Of a stretch of 64,000 nt of DNA, positions 11,125 to 23,399 are shown piece by piece. The stretch is from Isoetes taiwanensis (Eukaryota > Streptophyta > Lycopodiopsida > Isoetales > Isoetaceae): positions 806,001-870,000 of the forward strand of contig JAJEKV010000144.1 of NCBI GenBank assembly GCA_021234155.1. Direction: 5' to 3'. Within the stretch, counting starts at the first letter, position 1, and each line of letters opens with the position of its first letter. The notes below the pieces were generated by a model. The model was not told where the DNA came from, did not search any database, and was given only the letters and a program-made list of their open reading frames with translations. A program made the position numbers and the translations under genes.

Positions 11125-12163
11125 TTGGAGCACATCCTTGCATGCAGGAGAACAAGACAGGTCGTGAATGAGGAAACGGAAGATAAAGCACGGAGGGCCA
11201 TTGCAAGGGTTACTGATAGCCAGGAAACACCCATACATTGGGGGCAGGGAGATTCTAAAACAGATGTATCTAACTATGACTATCAGCACTCTCCATCATC
11301 TGGTAGCAAACCTAAAGCAGAGTCCAGCAGATCGCAGCAACGTCCAGCACATCTCGATAGCACTTCCCAGCAGAGTCCAACACATGTCGCAGCACAGTCA
11401 AGCACAATGCAACAGACATCGACAGTGGTTGCAAACGTTGATGGATGGGCACTCAGACGGAAAGTGATGGTGCTTGACAAATGGTGTACTAGAGGAGAAT
11501 GGGCCAAAAATTCTTGCCTCCACCTCAAACGAACCATGTTGTAAAAGAAACTGTAAGTAAGTACCTCATTTGCAGACCAGGGTATCATGAGTTTGTGGAG
11601 TGGGCACTGCAGAGGTTTGATATTGTGATCTGGAATCTCTACTTCGGAATACACGGGATATGGTGGATGCATTGTTCCCAGATTTGCGGACCAAATTCTT
11701 GAAGGTATATGATCAAGAGCAGTGCTATGCATGCGAGCATCCAACCAGCACAGAAAAGCAACTTTTTTTCAAGGAGTTGAAGGTTGTACTTGAGGATTTT
11801 CTTGAATATCATGGTATGATTTTCTTGGTAGATGACAGCCTACACAAAGGGTTTCTAAACCCTTCACACACAACCATTCCTGTTATGCCTTTCAAGGGAC
11901 AGAAAGAGGACAACTTTTTGCAGAAGTTTGTGTGTCCAGCATTGGATTACTTGTCTTCTCATACAGTAGAAGAAACAATCTCACAGCTAGACATCACTGA
12001 TGCATGGTTGGAAAAGGAGGCGATTAGATCTTTGGATTCTTGTCCCAACAACTATCTTGTCTTGGCCTATTATATCCTCAATGCTCCAGAAGAGGTACAA
12101 AGGCAGTTGTTGGGCACCATTCCTGACGACTCTAACCACTCTGAAAACTTCAATAACTCATGA
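11125..12163 (+). pseudogene. FCP1-like / NLI-interacting-factor (HAD) phosphatase, frameshifted
   Basis: Three frames together describe an FCP1-homology domain. They comprise the motif I region (VMVLD then NGVLEENGPKIL in the next frame, about 11463-11510), the middle part YLICRPGYHEFVEWALQRF followed by DIVIW (11557-11630), and SLLRNTRDMVDALFPDLRTK through VDDSLHKGFLNPSHTT (11637-11875). The DDS(x)nNP motif near the end matches the plant branch whose nucleophile motif reads LDxNG rather than DxDGT. The family dephosphorylates phosphoserine, for example in the RNA polymerase II tail. At least two frame breaks, near 11480 and 11632, disrupt the frame, so this is a pseudogene unless a reading error is involved. 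An upstream Ser/Gln-rich tail (11200-11430) has a diverged copy at 19.13-19.31 kb. Confidence 0.7.
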
Positions 12164-12742
12164 AATAACCATTGTACACTACCCTTTTGTAATATATGTA
12201 TGATTACTTTGTGTAATCTTGAGTATTGAGTAATCTTGAGTGATGTCTCTAATACAACGATTTTTCTATTGAAAAATTCAAGGATGGGGGAAGCCGTGGA
12301 TGGCGGACGCGGGAGCGGGAGCGGGAGCGGGAGAACTCTACTGCTGTTACCCTAAGTCATGAGGTTCTTCACGATCTTGATCCAAGGTGAAAGATTCACC
12401 TGTGGTTGGCTTGAAGGTGAGAGTACATGGTTGTGGGAAAGTCTGGTGTATCATAGATTCTTTCCAGAAGAACTATTTACTGCCATCTTTTCAACGACCC
12501 CGCAGTCGGAAGTAGAGCTTCTTGAATCTTGGCTGGGTGAGTTTGTGGGGGATAAGAATGCCAGTGCAGCAGGAATCTTTCATACGCATTGCTCGTGGGT
12601 TGACAGTAGGGTTGTAGTGAAGGTTTACAGTTGAAGGTGTTCAGTTGGAAGATTGTAGGTTGATAGTAGTGGCACGTTATTAGGATAGTAGAAAGATCGA
12701 AAATAATAAAAAAAATCAGTGTAGGGGAGACAGGGTGAAGGG

Positions 12743-13909
12743 ATGTCTGGGGAAATACAACCGTCAGGTCGGATGGGACAGCCATTGGTGGGACAGCCAT
12801 TGGGAGGTGTGCAGGCAGAGCCAGTATTGGGGGAAAAAGGAAAAGAAGTTAAAGGGTCAGAAAGGAATGATGTGGAAGGGAATAATGCCAAATTCGAAGA
12901 ATTGCAAGATTTGGCCCGTACTCTGAGTGAAAAGGGATTTAGGCAAATCAAAGAGATTGCTGCTCATTTGGCTGCAGTGGAGAAGGGAGAGAAGGTGAAA
13001 GATTTCGTTGCCTTTGGAGACTTTCTTACTTCCTTATCAGACATGGTGAACACGAGGCGTTCCTCTGGAGTTGGTACCTTGCAGCGACAGAAGGAGGCCG
13101 TCAACCAAATTTTGGAGTATGCTAACCAGATCCAGGAGGACGTTAAGTAGGAGCTGATAACTGAAAAAGTCCCGGCATTCACTGGCAAGCCTCTCAGAAA
13201 TGCAGCAGTAGAAAGTAAGCTTAAGTTTCTTAAATCCCGGGGACTGATAGGTTGTGTCCGACATGAGGGGGTTCGGCTACAATATATAAAAGGGGAGCTT
13301 GAAAGGATGGAATCAATAGTATATACTGGATAGAATTTCCATTCTTCATGGTTGAGTGTGGAAATAGCCAGACCCCGAGCTTTCTTCTTAAACAGGGCAC
13401 CATCACCAAAGCTAGCACTCAATTCTTTTTTCAAAAGTGGTACCCTTCCATTGACCCTCAGAATTTCTCTGAAGCTCTACACGGCCTGAATCCTATGTAT
13501 TGGAACGAGCAATCTCTGATTACTCTCTTCCAACATCTCGTGGGATAAAGCCCCCAGAGTTTGGGCACTAATAGATTTGCTCAAACCAATACCAGGAGAG
13601 ATCAAGTTTGTGGATTATTTTGGCAACCCCAAGGCTCTGAAACTTGCATGGCAGGGACTTCCCCAGCCATGCCAAACATGTGGTATTAGGCTGCATGGGG
13701 GGGAAGTTTGCAAGGGCGAGGGCGGAATTAAGGAAAGTCCACATAGACAAGATCCAGGGAATTTACAGGATACGGAAAACAGGGTGAAGGTGCTTGGATT
13801 ACTCCAAATAAGGGAAAGCAGGAAAGACAGAGGCAAAATAAAAATGGTAGTGAAAAAAGGAAAAGAAGAAGACAAAAAATCAGGGAAGAGAAGGAAAAAG
13901 AAAAGATAA
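12743..13909 (+). pseudogene. LINE-A ORF1 (gag-like, CCHC-type), interrupted
   Basis: Starts MSGEIQPSGRMGQPLVG after a leader. The first block (12743-13150, 135 aa) ends at a TAG, but coding-like sequence resumes at once (ELITEKVPAFTGK). After further frame changes it reaches WYPSIDPQNFSEALHGL (about 13441) and KLAWQGLPQPCQTCG with a further Cys (about 13640-13720), the kind of Cys knuckle found at the end of plant L1 ORF1 proteins. ORF1 binds element RNA and is needed in cis for retrotransposition. At least three lesions make this copy non-functional. Confidence 0.7.
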
Positions 13910-14190
13910 GGATGGAACTTGGAAAGAGTCTGGAGAAGAAATCAAGGACAGAATGGAAGAAAAAAGTGCAATTTCTTGAAGACTAAGCCAAAGTCAAAGT
14001 CCTTTACAATCCTGTCTCAAAAGGGAAAGGTGTCTCTGATGGAAATGGACCCAAAGATACCTCTGAGGTATTTAGGTCCATGACCTTAACTATAAGGGAA
14101 CCAAATCCCTAAGACAAAATCTATTCTTCCTCGGATTCATCGGGAGGTAAGGATGGGGGGGAGGGGACCCACTCTCCTAAGTTTTTCCCT

Positions 14191-17100
14191 TTGGTAGCCC
14201 AGAACACAGATTCACCCTTACCAATTATGGAACTCTTTCCTAGAGACCCGGGACAAGAAGTGGTGCCCAACCAACCCATCCCTGAAAAGGAGGAGGAATT
14301 GAACACACACAGTGGTGAACTGATGTTGACATCTCCTCCAGAGACTGTTTTAGAGAAGGATAATGGTTTGTCTACCAATGATGTTGATATATTGGCCAGG
14401 GAAACTAGTGAACAGCAGAGAACTCTGATAACAGGGGTAGACTCCCCTGCAGCAGAAGGAAATGAGGTCCCATCTGGTAGGGAGGGAGATATTTTCAAGA
14501 CCCCAGCTGCTCAGCTTAAAGACTTGAGGGATCCTTCTTCTTCTTTATCAGGCAAATTCTGGGATGATGAAGATGGAAGTGATGAAGAGAAAGAGTTCTC
14601 CAATGAACAATCCTTTGTAACTCCACTCCCTCAGATCAAGAGGAGACAAAAAAGGTCTATACTCCAAGAGAGAATGGGCCCGTTGTTACTCGAAGCTCCA
14701 TTGCTAAATGAAGATAGTCTCCTAGAATATGAGAGGCATCAAGGGCCCCCTGAAGAGGAAAAGGGCTCTGATTGCTCTCAAAGAAATTAAGGCAGATATA
14801 GTGCTGCTCCAAGAACATAGGCTCCCTGCCTTTGAAGCATCAAATTTGGGGAATTGGATCTTCCCTAATGGTGAGTCTATTTGGGCTCCTGCTAATGGTA
14901 CCAAAGGGGGTATCTGTATTGCATGGAATGGTCTGAAGAAAATTGGCTCCTTCTCTCATCCTTCTGGGAGATGGCAGGTTGCTTTCTTGGAAGTGGAAAA
15001 AGAGCAAATGGGCATCATAAATGTCTATGCATCTACCTCTCCTGAAGAAAGAGAAGAACAATGGAAAAGCATGACAGACTGGTTACAGGGACAGAGCATT
15101 GGCAATTGGGTTTTGAGTGGTGACTTCAACAACACTTCTTCTTTGGATCAGAAAGCAGGCAAGAAGATTAGTATGTCAAAAGGGGAAAGATACCAGTGGG
15201 ATAAGCTAATCCATAGTTTCATCTACCATGCCCCATCCTCCTCCAATGCTTATTCCTGGTGTAACAAAAGGAAAGGAGCAGACAGAGTGTATTGCTTGTT
15301 CGATAGATATTATACCAACATGTCTACAATGGATGGCTGGGACAACCTGACTGTAATCAATGATTGCAGCAACTCCATCTCGGACCACTATCCCCAGATT
15401 TTGGACACGGGTCTTCTCCCCCAAAAAAGGATGGCTGATACTCCTTTTAAATTCAATGTTAGCCTCCTTAATAATAAAACCTTCTGTGATGATTTCACTA
15501 GGTTCTACTCTTCCCTGGCATCCATCAATGCAAGTGGATCAATGAAGGAATTCATAGGCAGATGTAAACAGATCAAGAATTGGATTAAACAATGGGGCAG
15601 AGAATGGAGTAAGAAAAAAAGACAGGAAAAGAATGAAATATACATGGAGATGAAAGTAGTTCGACAAAATCTCTTCAGGGATAAGGACAATTTGCAGTTA
15701 CAGCAGAGAGAGGAAATTCTCGAAAGGAAGGTAAAATTGATTGAAGAATATGAGGCAAAGAGTCTGGCAATCAAAAACAGGAGCCTGTACATCAATCACA
15801 TGGATGACTGCAACTCTAAATTCTTTTTTAGAGCTGCCAAAAGCAGATTAATGAATAATGGGATTGTTTCTGTAAAGGATGATAATCAACAGGACATATT
15901 CAAACAGGGGGACATCCAAGATTTCTTCTTTAACAAGTACAGAGACTTATTTGCAGCCAGACAAACAGATAACGACAAAATGCTAGAATTCTTTGATTAT
16001 CTTGGCCCCAAAGATCAAAGTATAGATGATAGTCACCTTCTAGCAGTGCCAATGGAGGAGGAGATATTGAAAAGCATTAAGAGTATGGCTCATGGCAAAA
16101 GCCCTGGGCCTGATGGATTACCTCTAGAATTCTATGAGCAATTCTAGGCCTTAGTTGGCAAAGATCTCACTTTGTTATGGCAGGCAGAGAAACTACATCC
16201 AGCTGTCAATGCTGGGCTAATTGCCTTAGTTCCCAAGATAGACAAGCCTGCTGCCTTCTCAAATTGGAGACCCATTTCGTTGACAAATGTTACATATAAA
16301 ATTGTGGCCAAGATATTTGCCAATAGACTCAAAAAAGTCCTACAGGAGAAAATAAGTAATGTTCAATCAGGCTTTCTCCCTTGGAGAAGTATTCTTGTTA
16401 ACTTCATTGGAGCCTATGAAGGTCTACACTGGAATAGATTTTCCAATCAGAAGTGTGTACTGCTTAAACTTGATTTTAGAAGAGCTTATGACACTATTGA
16501 CTGGAACTTTCTCAATGGGGTCATGATCCAACTGGGATTCTCCAAAGAAGTTATAGACAAGATAACAGGCTTTAATGCTACAGGATGCTCAGCAGTGTTA
16601 ATAAATGGTTCCCCTTCCTCTTTTTTCGAGTGTAAAAGAGGGGTTAGGCAGGGTTGCCCTTTGGCCCCTTACCTTTTCCTTATTGTAGCTGAGATGGTCA
16701 CAAGGGTTATTCTGAGAATGCAACAAGATGACAGAATCAGCTGCCTCAAGTTACATGTGGCAAATGAATCCCTGTCAATGATGCAGTATGCAGATGATAC
16801 GTTTGTATTCTTAAAGGAGCAAGAAAATAGCATTCCAAACTTTCTTGCTGCTATGGACTTGTTTGAAAAAGCATCAGGGGTTCTGTTAAACAAAGATAAA
16901 TGTGCAATTGTTTCTGATAGTTCAGAAAGCTTTATTCAAGGAATCAAAGTTTGTGGACACCATTCTGCAACTAAGTTATTGGGTTTACCTCAGGCACTAA
17001 ACATGAGTCTTTATGGATTGTGGGAGCCTATTGTTGCAAAAATAAAGAAGAAACTGCAGGTGTATCCCAAAACTTTATCTCTGGATGGGAGAGTGGAAAT

Positions 17101-18461
17101 TATCAATAGTGTTATTGCTAGTTCACATGTCTTCTTCTCATCAGCCATAATAGCAGATAAGAAGTCTTACCAAGAGCTGGAAATCATCATGAAGGAGTTC
17201 ATTTGGCAAGGATCACACATGGTTGGATGGCAGCACTTAACCTTACCAATGAAAAAAGGAGGATTAGGATGTAAAGATCTATTTCTTCAAGCACAGACCC
17301 TTGCTGCAAAACTGGTTTGGAGAACAATAACTTCTCAATCGAAATCCCCTGCTCTTCTTCTGACAAATTTCTGGCTTAGTAAAACTTCTTTGGTTGGTAG
17401 CCCTTCCACTCCCCATCATATCCCGGATTCTGTTTTTTATCAGCTTGATCCATGTTCAGGTACATCTCCAATCATGAGAAGGATTATACAAGCTTGGAAC
17501 AGAGTCTCTGTTTGCTTCAAAGCTCAGCCAATAAATAAAGTTTCAGATGATTTCAATTTTTTCTGGCATCAGGGACTCACAGATGAGGATGATGGATGCT
17601 TAGCCTTGAAACATCCTAGGAAATACAAGGAGTGGAAGCTAAAAGGGTTATGCACAATTGGTAGTATGTCAAATGGGGCAGTCTGGAAAACCTGGCAGGA
17701 AGTCTCCAGTCTGGTAAGGGAATCTGTTTGCAACTAGAATATTTACAATGCTTTGACTCAACATCCTAAAAGAACAGGGGAAAGAACACAATTGGACTCT
17801 GGATGACAAAGGCTATAGTGTAGCCAATATTTAGTCCCTCCTGCTGAATTCCCAAGAGACAAAGGTCGCCAGGCAATGGGGTTGCTCGGAACCTGATGCC
17901 ATTCATGTCATTCGAAAAGGTTGGAAGATACAAAGTGCCAGGAAAACAATTCTGTTCAGATGGCTTCTTTTGAACAAAAGTTTGAAGAGTAATGCATACC
18001 GAGCCAAATTTAACAATCAAATTTCAGATAGGTGTCCTCTAGGCTGTGGCCAAGCCGAAACCTCAACCCATATCTTCATTTGCTCGTGGCTTACTCCTTT
18101 CTGGAATTGGATTCATGCATTTATTGGGTTTACTCCATCTAGTGAACCAGAATTGTTTGCCTTCCTCTCCTCTGGTTCTTCCTTTATGAGTACAGTAAGG
18201 ACTTTATGTCTGTGGACTATTTGGAAACATAGGAATGGAGTGGCCATTAATCATTCTGCTCCAGATATAAATTCCCTCAAAACTACTCTTCAACTGGAGT
18301 TGGCTGATGCAGCCATGGCACATAGATTGCTTAGGGGCTCTAACTATGACAGAAATTGGGATGCTTTGGGGTCCTATCAAGGATTTTATTCTTTCTTCTC
18401 ATTGTATTTTAACAAGCTCTCTGATGTGGCTGACAGAATACCTGGTCAAGAAGCACCATGA
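14191..18461 (+). pseudogene. LINE-A ORF2: endonuclease and reverse transcriptase, few lesions
   Basis: An acidic, Ser/Glu-rich segment (14191-14728) leads by a frame change into the endonuclease (MRGIKGPLKRKRALIALKEI, LLQEHRL, LSGDFNN, SDHYP; 14729-15415) and then the reverse transcriptase. RT motifs are SPGPDGLPLEFYEQF (about 16100), NWRPISLTNVTYKIVAKIFA, FRRAYDTIDW, RGVRQGCPLAPYLF and the catalytic MQYADD (about 16783). One in-frame TAG at 16145-16147 interrupts the RT between motif blocks. The frame otherwise runs from 14729 to 17737, then shifts, and a zf-RVT type Cys/His segment follows (CPLGCGQAETSTHIFICSW, about 18030-18095). Only about three lesions separate it from an open frame. 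Confidence 0.85.
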
Positions 18462-19017
18462 AGGCGGGCATTACAGGGAGGTCCCGGAAGGAACGAAACC
18501 CTTATCGCACCAGGAAGTCCTTGAAGCTCTGTTATGGGTAACGACAGAAATTATTATGGTGAAGACATTGAAGCGGGTTTTAGATGATGAAGACATTTGG
18601 CAGTTTAAGCATGAACTCAAGAATTATTTCGAGCAGAAGCTTGGCATCTGTGAATCATGCAGGGATTCGTGGATACTTCACATTTTGGACTCTTCAGCAT
18701 ATGGAGCCGTGGAACTGGACTATCTCCTCTTCAAGTACACAGATCAGGCTTTCGCCATCATTACTCTTGATGGTGTGATGGATGATTGAGGAGGCAGATG
18801 AACTCTGATCAACTTTGGACCTTAATGCTATTACTATAGTTATATTTGCAGTTACTTTATGCTTTTAAATCCTAAAACAATGTTCTAAATTTTGAAATAT
18901 TTCCTCCTTTGGAGAGCCTGGCCAGTTTTGATTAAGTCATGGCCTATATAGCTGCCCTTTTGTATTACTATGTTTTATCATGTAATAGAATACTACTGCC
19001 GTTTCCTCAAAAAAAAA
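18462..19017 (+). other. LINE-A 3' region
   Basis: An overlapping open frame (18307-18789) continues 330 bases past the zf-RVT stop with protein-like composition (HEGGHYREVPEGTKPLSHQ). I do not recognise a domain, and it may be a shifted C-terminal extension of ORF2. After it comes an AT-rich 3' UTR ending CCTC(A)9. Confidence 0.45.
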
Positions 19018-19132
19018 GTCTCTAATACAACGTAAAAATTCCAGATAAAGGTCTTCAAAATTTAAGACAAAGGTAATTGTAGCACCACTTTTGATTTTGC
19101 AGGAGAACAAGGAAAGTAGTTTCTGTGGACAG

Positions 19133-19310
19133 GGTTGATAAACCACCCCCGTGCAAAGGCTGCGGATAGCCAGGAGACACCACTTTTTTGGGGGCAGGGA
19201 GATCATGGGGCAGGTGCATCTCAGCATGAACGTCAGCACTCGCCATCACCGACCAGCAAAGCCACAACACATGACAGCAGTGTTCAGCACATGTTCAGCA
19301 CTGTTCTATG
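19133..19310 (+). repeat. Diverged copy of the 11.2-kb Ser/Gln-rich segment
   Basis: ADSQETPLFWGQGD and QHSPSP here match DSQETPIHWGQGD and QHSPSS at about 11210-11300, in both DNA and translation. The two copies lie on opposite sides of LINE-A, in the same orientation. They imply a duplication of part of the FCP1-like locus that predates the LINE insertion. Confidence 0.65.
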
Positions 19311-19617
19311 TTATGAATTTTAGTGTACAATTTTCTGTAATATATATCAAGCATTGTCTCCAATACTACAAGCATTGTTTCCAATACTAAAATACTCCAA
19401 TACAGTAGTCCAATACTACAAGCATTGTCTCACAAGCATTGTCTCCAATAATCATCAAAATTTGAGACAAGTAAACAAGTAACTACAGACCTGTTAAAAT
19501 GATAAAACAACTAGGTCAAAGCACATTCAACCTTCATATGGTAGACTGTCAAGGATCATCTGGTGAGTAGCCTGTTCAAGGGAAAATCTGTTGGTGCCAG
19601 GAATCTGATTCATCTCA

Positions 19618-22600
19618 TTAAACTTGATTGCTGATACGTGATGACTGTACTGGAAGGTCGCCTTTGTCTTCAATTAGCTCCCAACTACCATCGGGCTGGA
19701 CAACATAGTACAAACCAGCCAACACATGTTCATCGACATTGAAGGTCTGACCCCAGCTATCCTTGACAATTTTGTTAAGGATATGCCTCGTCTTAACACA
19801 TTTCACCACATAGAAATCTGCATTCTCCTGATTTCCCTCCTCGGCTACAACAGCAAAGTTATCACCTTCCTCTATGTTTCCACTAAGCCATTCTCCATCA
19901 CCTTCAAAAAATGCCTCATCGATTTCGTCTTCAGTACCTTCACCAATAGACTTATCTGGCTTTATTTCCAATTCTTCAACCTGTGCGTGTTCACACAAGA
20001 TGACCAGTTTCCTTTCAAACAGTTACCACAGAAACAACTTAAACCTCTATGAGCCACCCTTGTGCTTGATTTAGCCAAGTATATCCTGATGCTCTGTATT
20101 TCCTTGGTCCCTTTTACCTGGCACAGTCCAGTCTGTCTGTCCTATCAACATCATCCTTTTCAATTAACCAGAAGTGCCTGCAAAAAGCCAGCAACAAGTA
20201 TTGCAGTTCACAGACAGTACAAAGGCACAATACAGCATTACACAGCAGATAAAAGCAGATGAAAACACGTAAAAGCATATTACCTTTTGATGTCCCCGTT
20301 GCTGGCACCTTCATTCCAACGAGTAGCGAATTCACAGGCATCAGCAGCACCCCTAAATCTTACTCCATCATACTTGAGCTGTTCTCTAGTGGATGCACCC
20401 TTAAGAACTGCCCCCCTGCCCATCGTGCTCCCCCTTACCATGGGCTGTCCCAAAGAAATTCCTGAATTGCATGGCCAGCCATCTATAGCCCTGTAATTGT
20501 GTGGCACGAATATCTTCAATGTGGAACACAGATATGAAATGAAATCTTTCACTGCCGTTCTCTTGTAAGACAATCTAAGGACTAGATTTGGTCCTTTCTT
20601 TTTTTTCCCCTTGCCATTTGAGGTCTCGTCTTGTCTTTGCTGACTTCGTGACCGCGGTCCCACCCGGCTACGTTGGATTTCTTACTTTTGTTTCCCTTCT
20701 TTCGGCTTGTCTTTGCGGCTTGCCGTGGTCCCACCAGACTACCTTGGATTTCTTACTTTTGTTTCCCTTCTTGGTGGCATTGGATCTTTTCTTTTCTGCG
20801 CGCCACGGCACTTCCTTGGTAATGCATTCTCGCAACTCCACCGGCTTCTTCGTCTCCAGCGGAATCAGAACAAGGTCCGTGGCATAAAGCGTAAGATCGG
20901 CGCAAGTTGAAAGCACAAAAGCAAAGATTCGGGCGGATGACAAAGACATAGCGGCATGTTTCAAAGATGCAATAAAGAGAGTATTACCTTTTCAAACGTT
21001 TTTCATTCAAGCAAGAACTCATGATTCTCTCTTTCTCTTGGACATATAGGAAGACTTTTAATGCCACACTTCTGACATTTCTGCATCAAGCAGTCATGTT
21101 TATACCATTCTTCACCCTCGCTCTTGTTGCAAACCACGCCCCCTCGAGCTCGGGCTGGTTGAGTCATACGTATGTTGGCTGGCCAGACACTTCTCACCAG
21201 GTCCACAGACCTCACAACAAAGACTTGCACTCTTCACCATGAAATCCGGGCCACGACCTTAATGCATTCAGGGCTACCCTGGCATATTCCAACTTTATAT
21301 GGTATATGCAACAACAGGTTTCCCTTTCTGATACTTTCTTTACATAAATAGGCTTCAACTTCTCGAAAAAGACTTTAAGCAAACAGGGTGTTTAGGATGT
21401 GCCTTTTTGTATTGTTGAAATAGCTGCAGCTGAATGGTGGCCTTTGGTTAGAAATATTTATGCAATAATAGCAAGGAGCTTTTGTATGGAAACTTATACC
21501 TGTGTGACCTCCATAAGGTGCAAGGGATAATAAATTCGGAAGCCTGACTCTCCAACAGTGTTCACAACCTCTTTCTTGTAAGGAGAGACTCTGTGATTTT
21601 GTTTCCAGAATTCTGTTATGCTTTGCTTGCAAGAAGGGGTGAGAGAATCGCGGACCATTTCCAAGGACGGCTTCTGATTTTCTTAATGCAGCAGTTGACC
21701 TCATGCAACCTATCATAAGAAATATTGCACATTAATCAATGAACATATCCCAGCCAGCATCACTTAGCAGATACAAGCACTTAAAAGCATAAAGAAGCAT
21801 AGGCATGAAAGCAAGAATTAGATTGTACTTAACAGCCATACCATAGTGGAATTGCATCTCGATTTTGTGGAAGAAGCCATCACCAGTGTCGAGGTTCTGG
21901 CTCTCCAAATATCATGGTTCCTTTGCCTCTTTGTGGCTGCCATTGTCTATTTCAAGTTGTTGAGCATCACCCCCGCTGCCTTGCACTGCTTTGGATTTGG
22001 CAAAATTCCAGGTTCTGAGATTTCTATTTCGTGGTGATGAACCACCCTCTTCATCACATCGGCCTTGAGTTCGAGTGAATACTTTTTGGTGAGCTTGTTG
22101 AAGTAATCAACTACAAGTTTGGCTATTTCTTGCCTGCGTCTCATGCTCAGATCTTCTCGTTCAACCGCTGCTTTTCTCATCTTATTCCGTAATTTGTATT
22201 CTCTCTTTCTCTCTGCATCCAATTTCTTGTGAATTGCAGAGGAAACTGGATCTTCACGCGATATTTCCTGTGTTGCATTGACATCCAACAAATCTGGAAC
22301 ACTGTATTGGAATTCATCAGGCCGAAAATCCAATGCTAAATGTGTGATTACCTCCAGGCCGGTATCAGGAAGCACCATGAAATTCCTGAGAGAGGGAGAA
22401 TAAGTGAATTGGAGGGAGAATTTGCGTGGGCCATGAGATCGAAGTAGTTCTGGGCTCGATCGAATTTGCAACGTACTACCACTCGTGCGAAAATCCAGCC
22501 AAAATCCCATAATCATTTTCCTAATGGTTCGTTGGTGAGGTGGACGTGTGAGTACATGAAAGGCATGAAAAAAATGACGGGCAGTTACACCCACCAGCAC
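19618..22600 (-). pseudogene. TE-like multi-block coding region of uncertain family
   Basis: Reverse-strand blocks occur in a consistent order. A charged coiled-coil-like N-terminus (AERKREYKLRNKMRKAAVER, 22600-21960) comes first, then a Cys block (CLMQKCQKCGIKSLPICP, about 21130), a block with FISYLCSTLKIFVPHNYRA (about 20530) and a C-terminal block (FYVVKCVKTRHILNKIV then GLYYVVQPDGSWELIED, 19998-19640). From memory, this order of a C-x-x-C-G-x-x-x-L-x-x-C-P block, an HNY/HNF block and a short beta-rich tail resembles a dispersed family of predicted transposon-like proteins. I cannot name its superfamily. Stops and frame changes, for example near 21990, separate several blocks, so it is probably decayed. 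Some breaks could be introns. Confidence 0.4.
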
Positions 22601-22669
22601 CCAAATTAAGCAAAAGCAGGGGTGCTTTAAGCGGGCTAAAACCCTGCTATAAGCATGCGTCCGGACGCA

Positions 22670-23142
22670 TGCTTTTGATACCCACCAGCATACTTTTACC
22701 CAGAGGTTAGATCAAAGTTTTCTGTTCCTTGGTGATGGTAGTGAGGATGGGACGCTTGTTCAAGTCATAAAGATAAGGGAAATAATGAATGCATTGGAAG
22801 GTGCAGAGGTGCAAACAACTGAAGCAGAAATTGCTCAGGAGTTTGTGGCAATGTCGCAGACTAATATGTATAGGTCTGGAATTGATATTACACATGCAGA
22901 GCTTTTCCCTGCAGCTAACATGGAGACGACAAGACAAGAAAGGTCTGAAAGGTTAAGTCTTGGAAGACAAAAATTTATGATATGCATCATGTAACTGTTA
23001 ATGTGAGCTCACGTGGAGTTCTAAGAGCAATGACAGATGAAGAGCTTTTTGCTGCAGAAGAAGGTGATCTAGCAGAAGGTGAAGAAGATGACTATTCAGA
23101 TCTGCTAACTGAAGAAGAGAAAGAGCATCTTGGTCTGCGTTG
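22670..23142 (+). pseudogene. Unrecognised acidic coding remnant
   Basis: An open frame reads FLGDGSEDGTLVQVIKIREI and continues through THAELFPAAN to about 22980. In another frame MHHVTVNVSSRGVLRAMTDE continues acidic and Glu-rich to 23142. The composition is protein-like, but I recognise no family. It may be the 5' part of LINE-B, a captured host fragment, or an exon pair. Its relation to the LINE downstream is unclear. Confidence 0.3.
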
Positions 23143-23399
23143 AAAATAGAGAATGCTGAAGTCCTAGGTGACGAGAAAGAGAAAGTTGGCAACCGAAATG
23201 GGTTATGATAATGGTGATGATGAGAGTTCTCTTGATGACTGCAGCACATTGTCAGGATTAGATCAGAACCATGATGCTTTAAAAGATGATAAGAAAGGTT
23301 GGTTTGACTGGGGCAAGAGGAGCATAAAGCATGAGACTGGAAAACGATTAGAAAAATGATTAGAACCTGGTAGAATGTCCTTGAGTCAAGACGAACAGG

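Larger units (their letters stand above)
12260..19017 (+). mobile_element. Nearly full-length L1-type LINE (LINE-A) with 15-bp target duplication
   Basis: The 15-mer GTCTCTAATACAACG lies immediately before the element (12245-12259) and immediately after its poly-A run (19018-19032). Length is 6.76 kb. The order is a 5' UTR with a GGGAGC microsatellite, a gag-like ORF1, then ORF2 with apurinic-type endonuclease, reverse transcriptase and a C-terminal zinc-binding segment, then a 3' UTR and a poly-A tail of nine A. The intact target duplication and few coding lesions point to a relatively young copy. It inserted about 80 bp downstream of the FCP1-like pseudogene. Confidence 0.92.

Noticed and set aside
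14121..14498. Reverse-strand frame of 125 codons in LINE-A
   Set aside because: It is the shadow of the forward ORF2 N-terminal frame.
20588..20910. Forward hydrophobic frames that look like membrane segments
   Set aside because: They are antisense shadows of a Lys/Arg-rich reverse-strand block and include a 71-bp tandem duplication.
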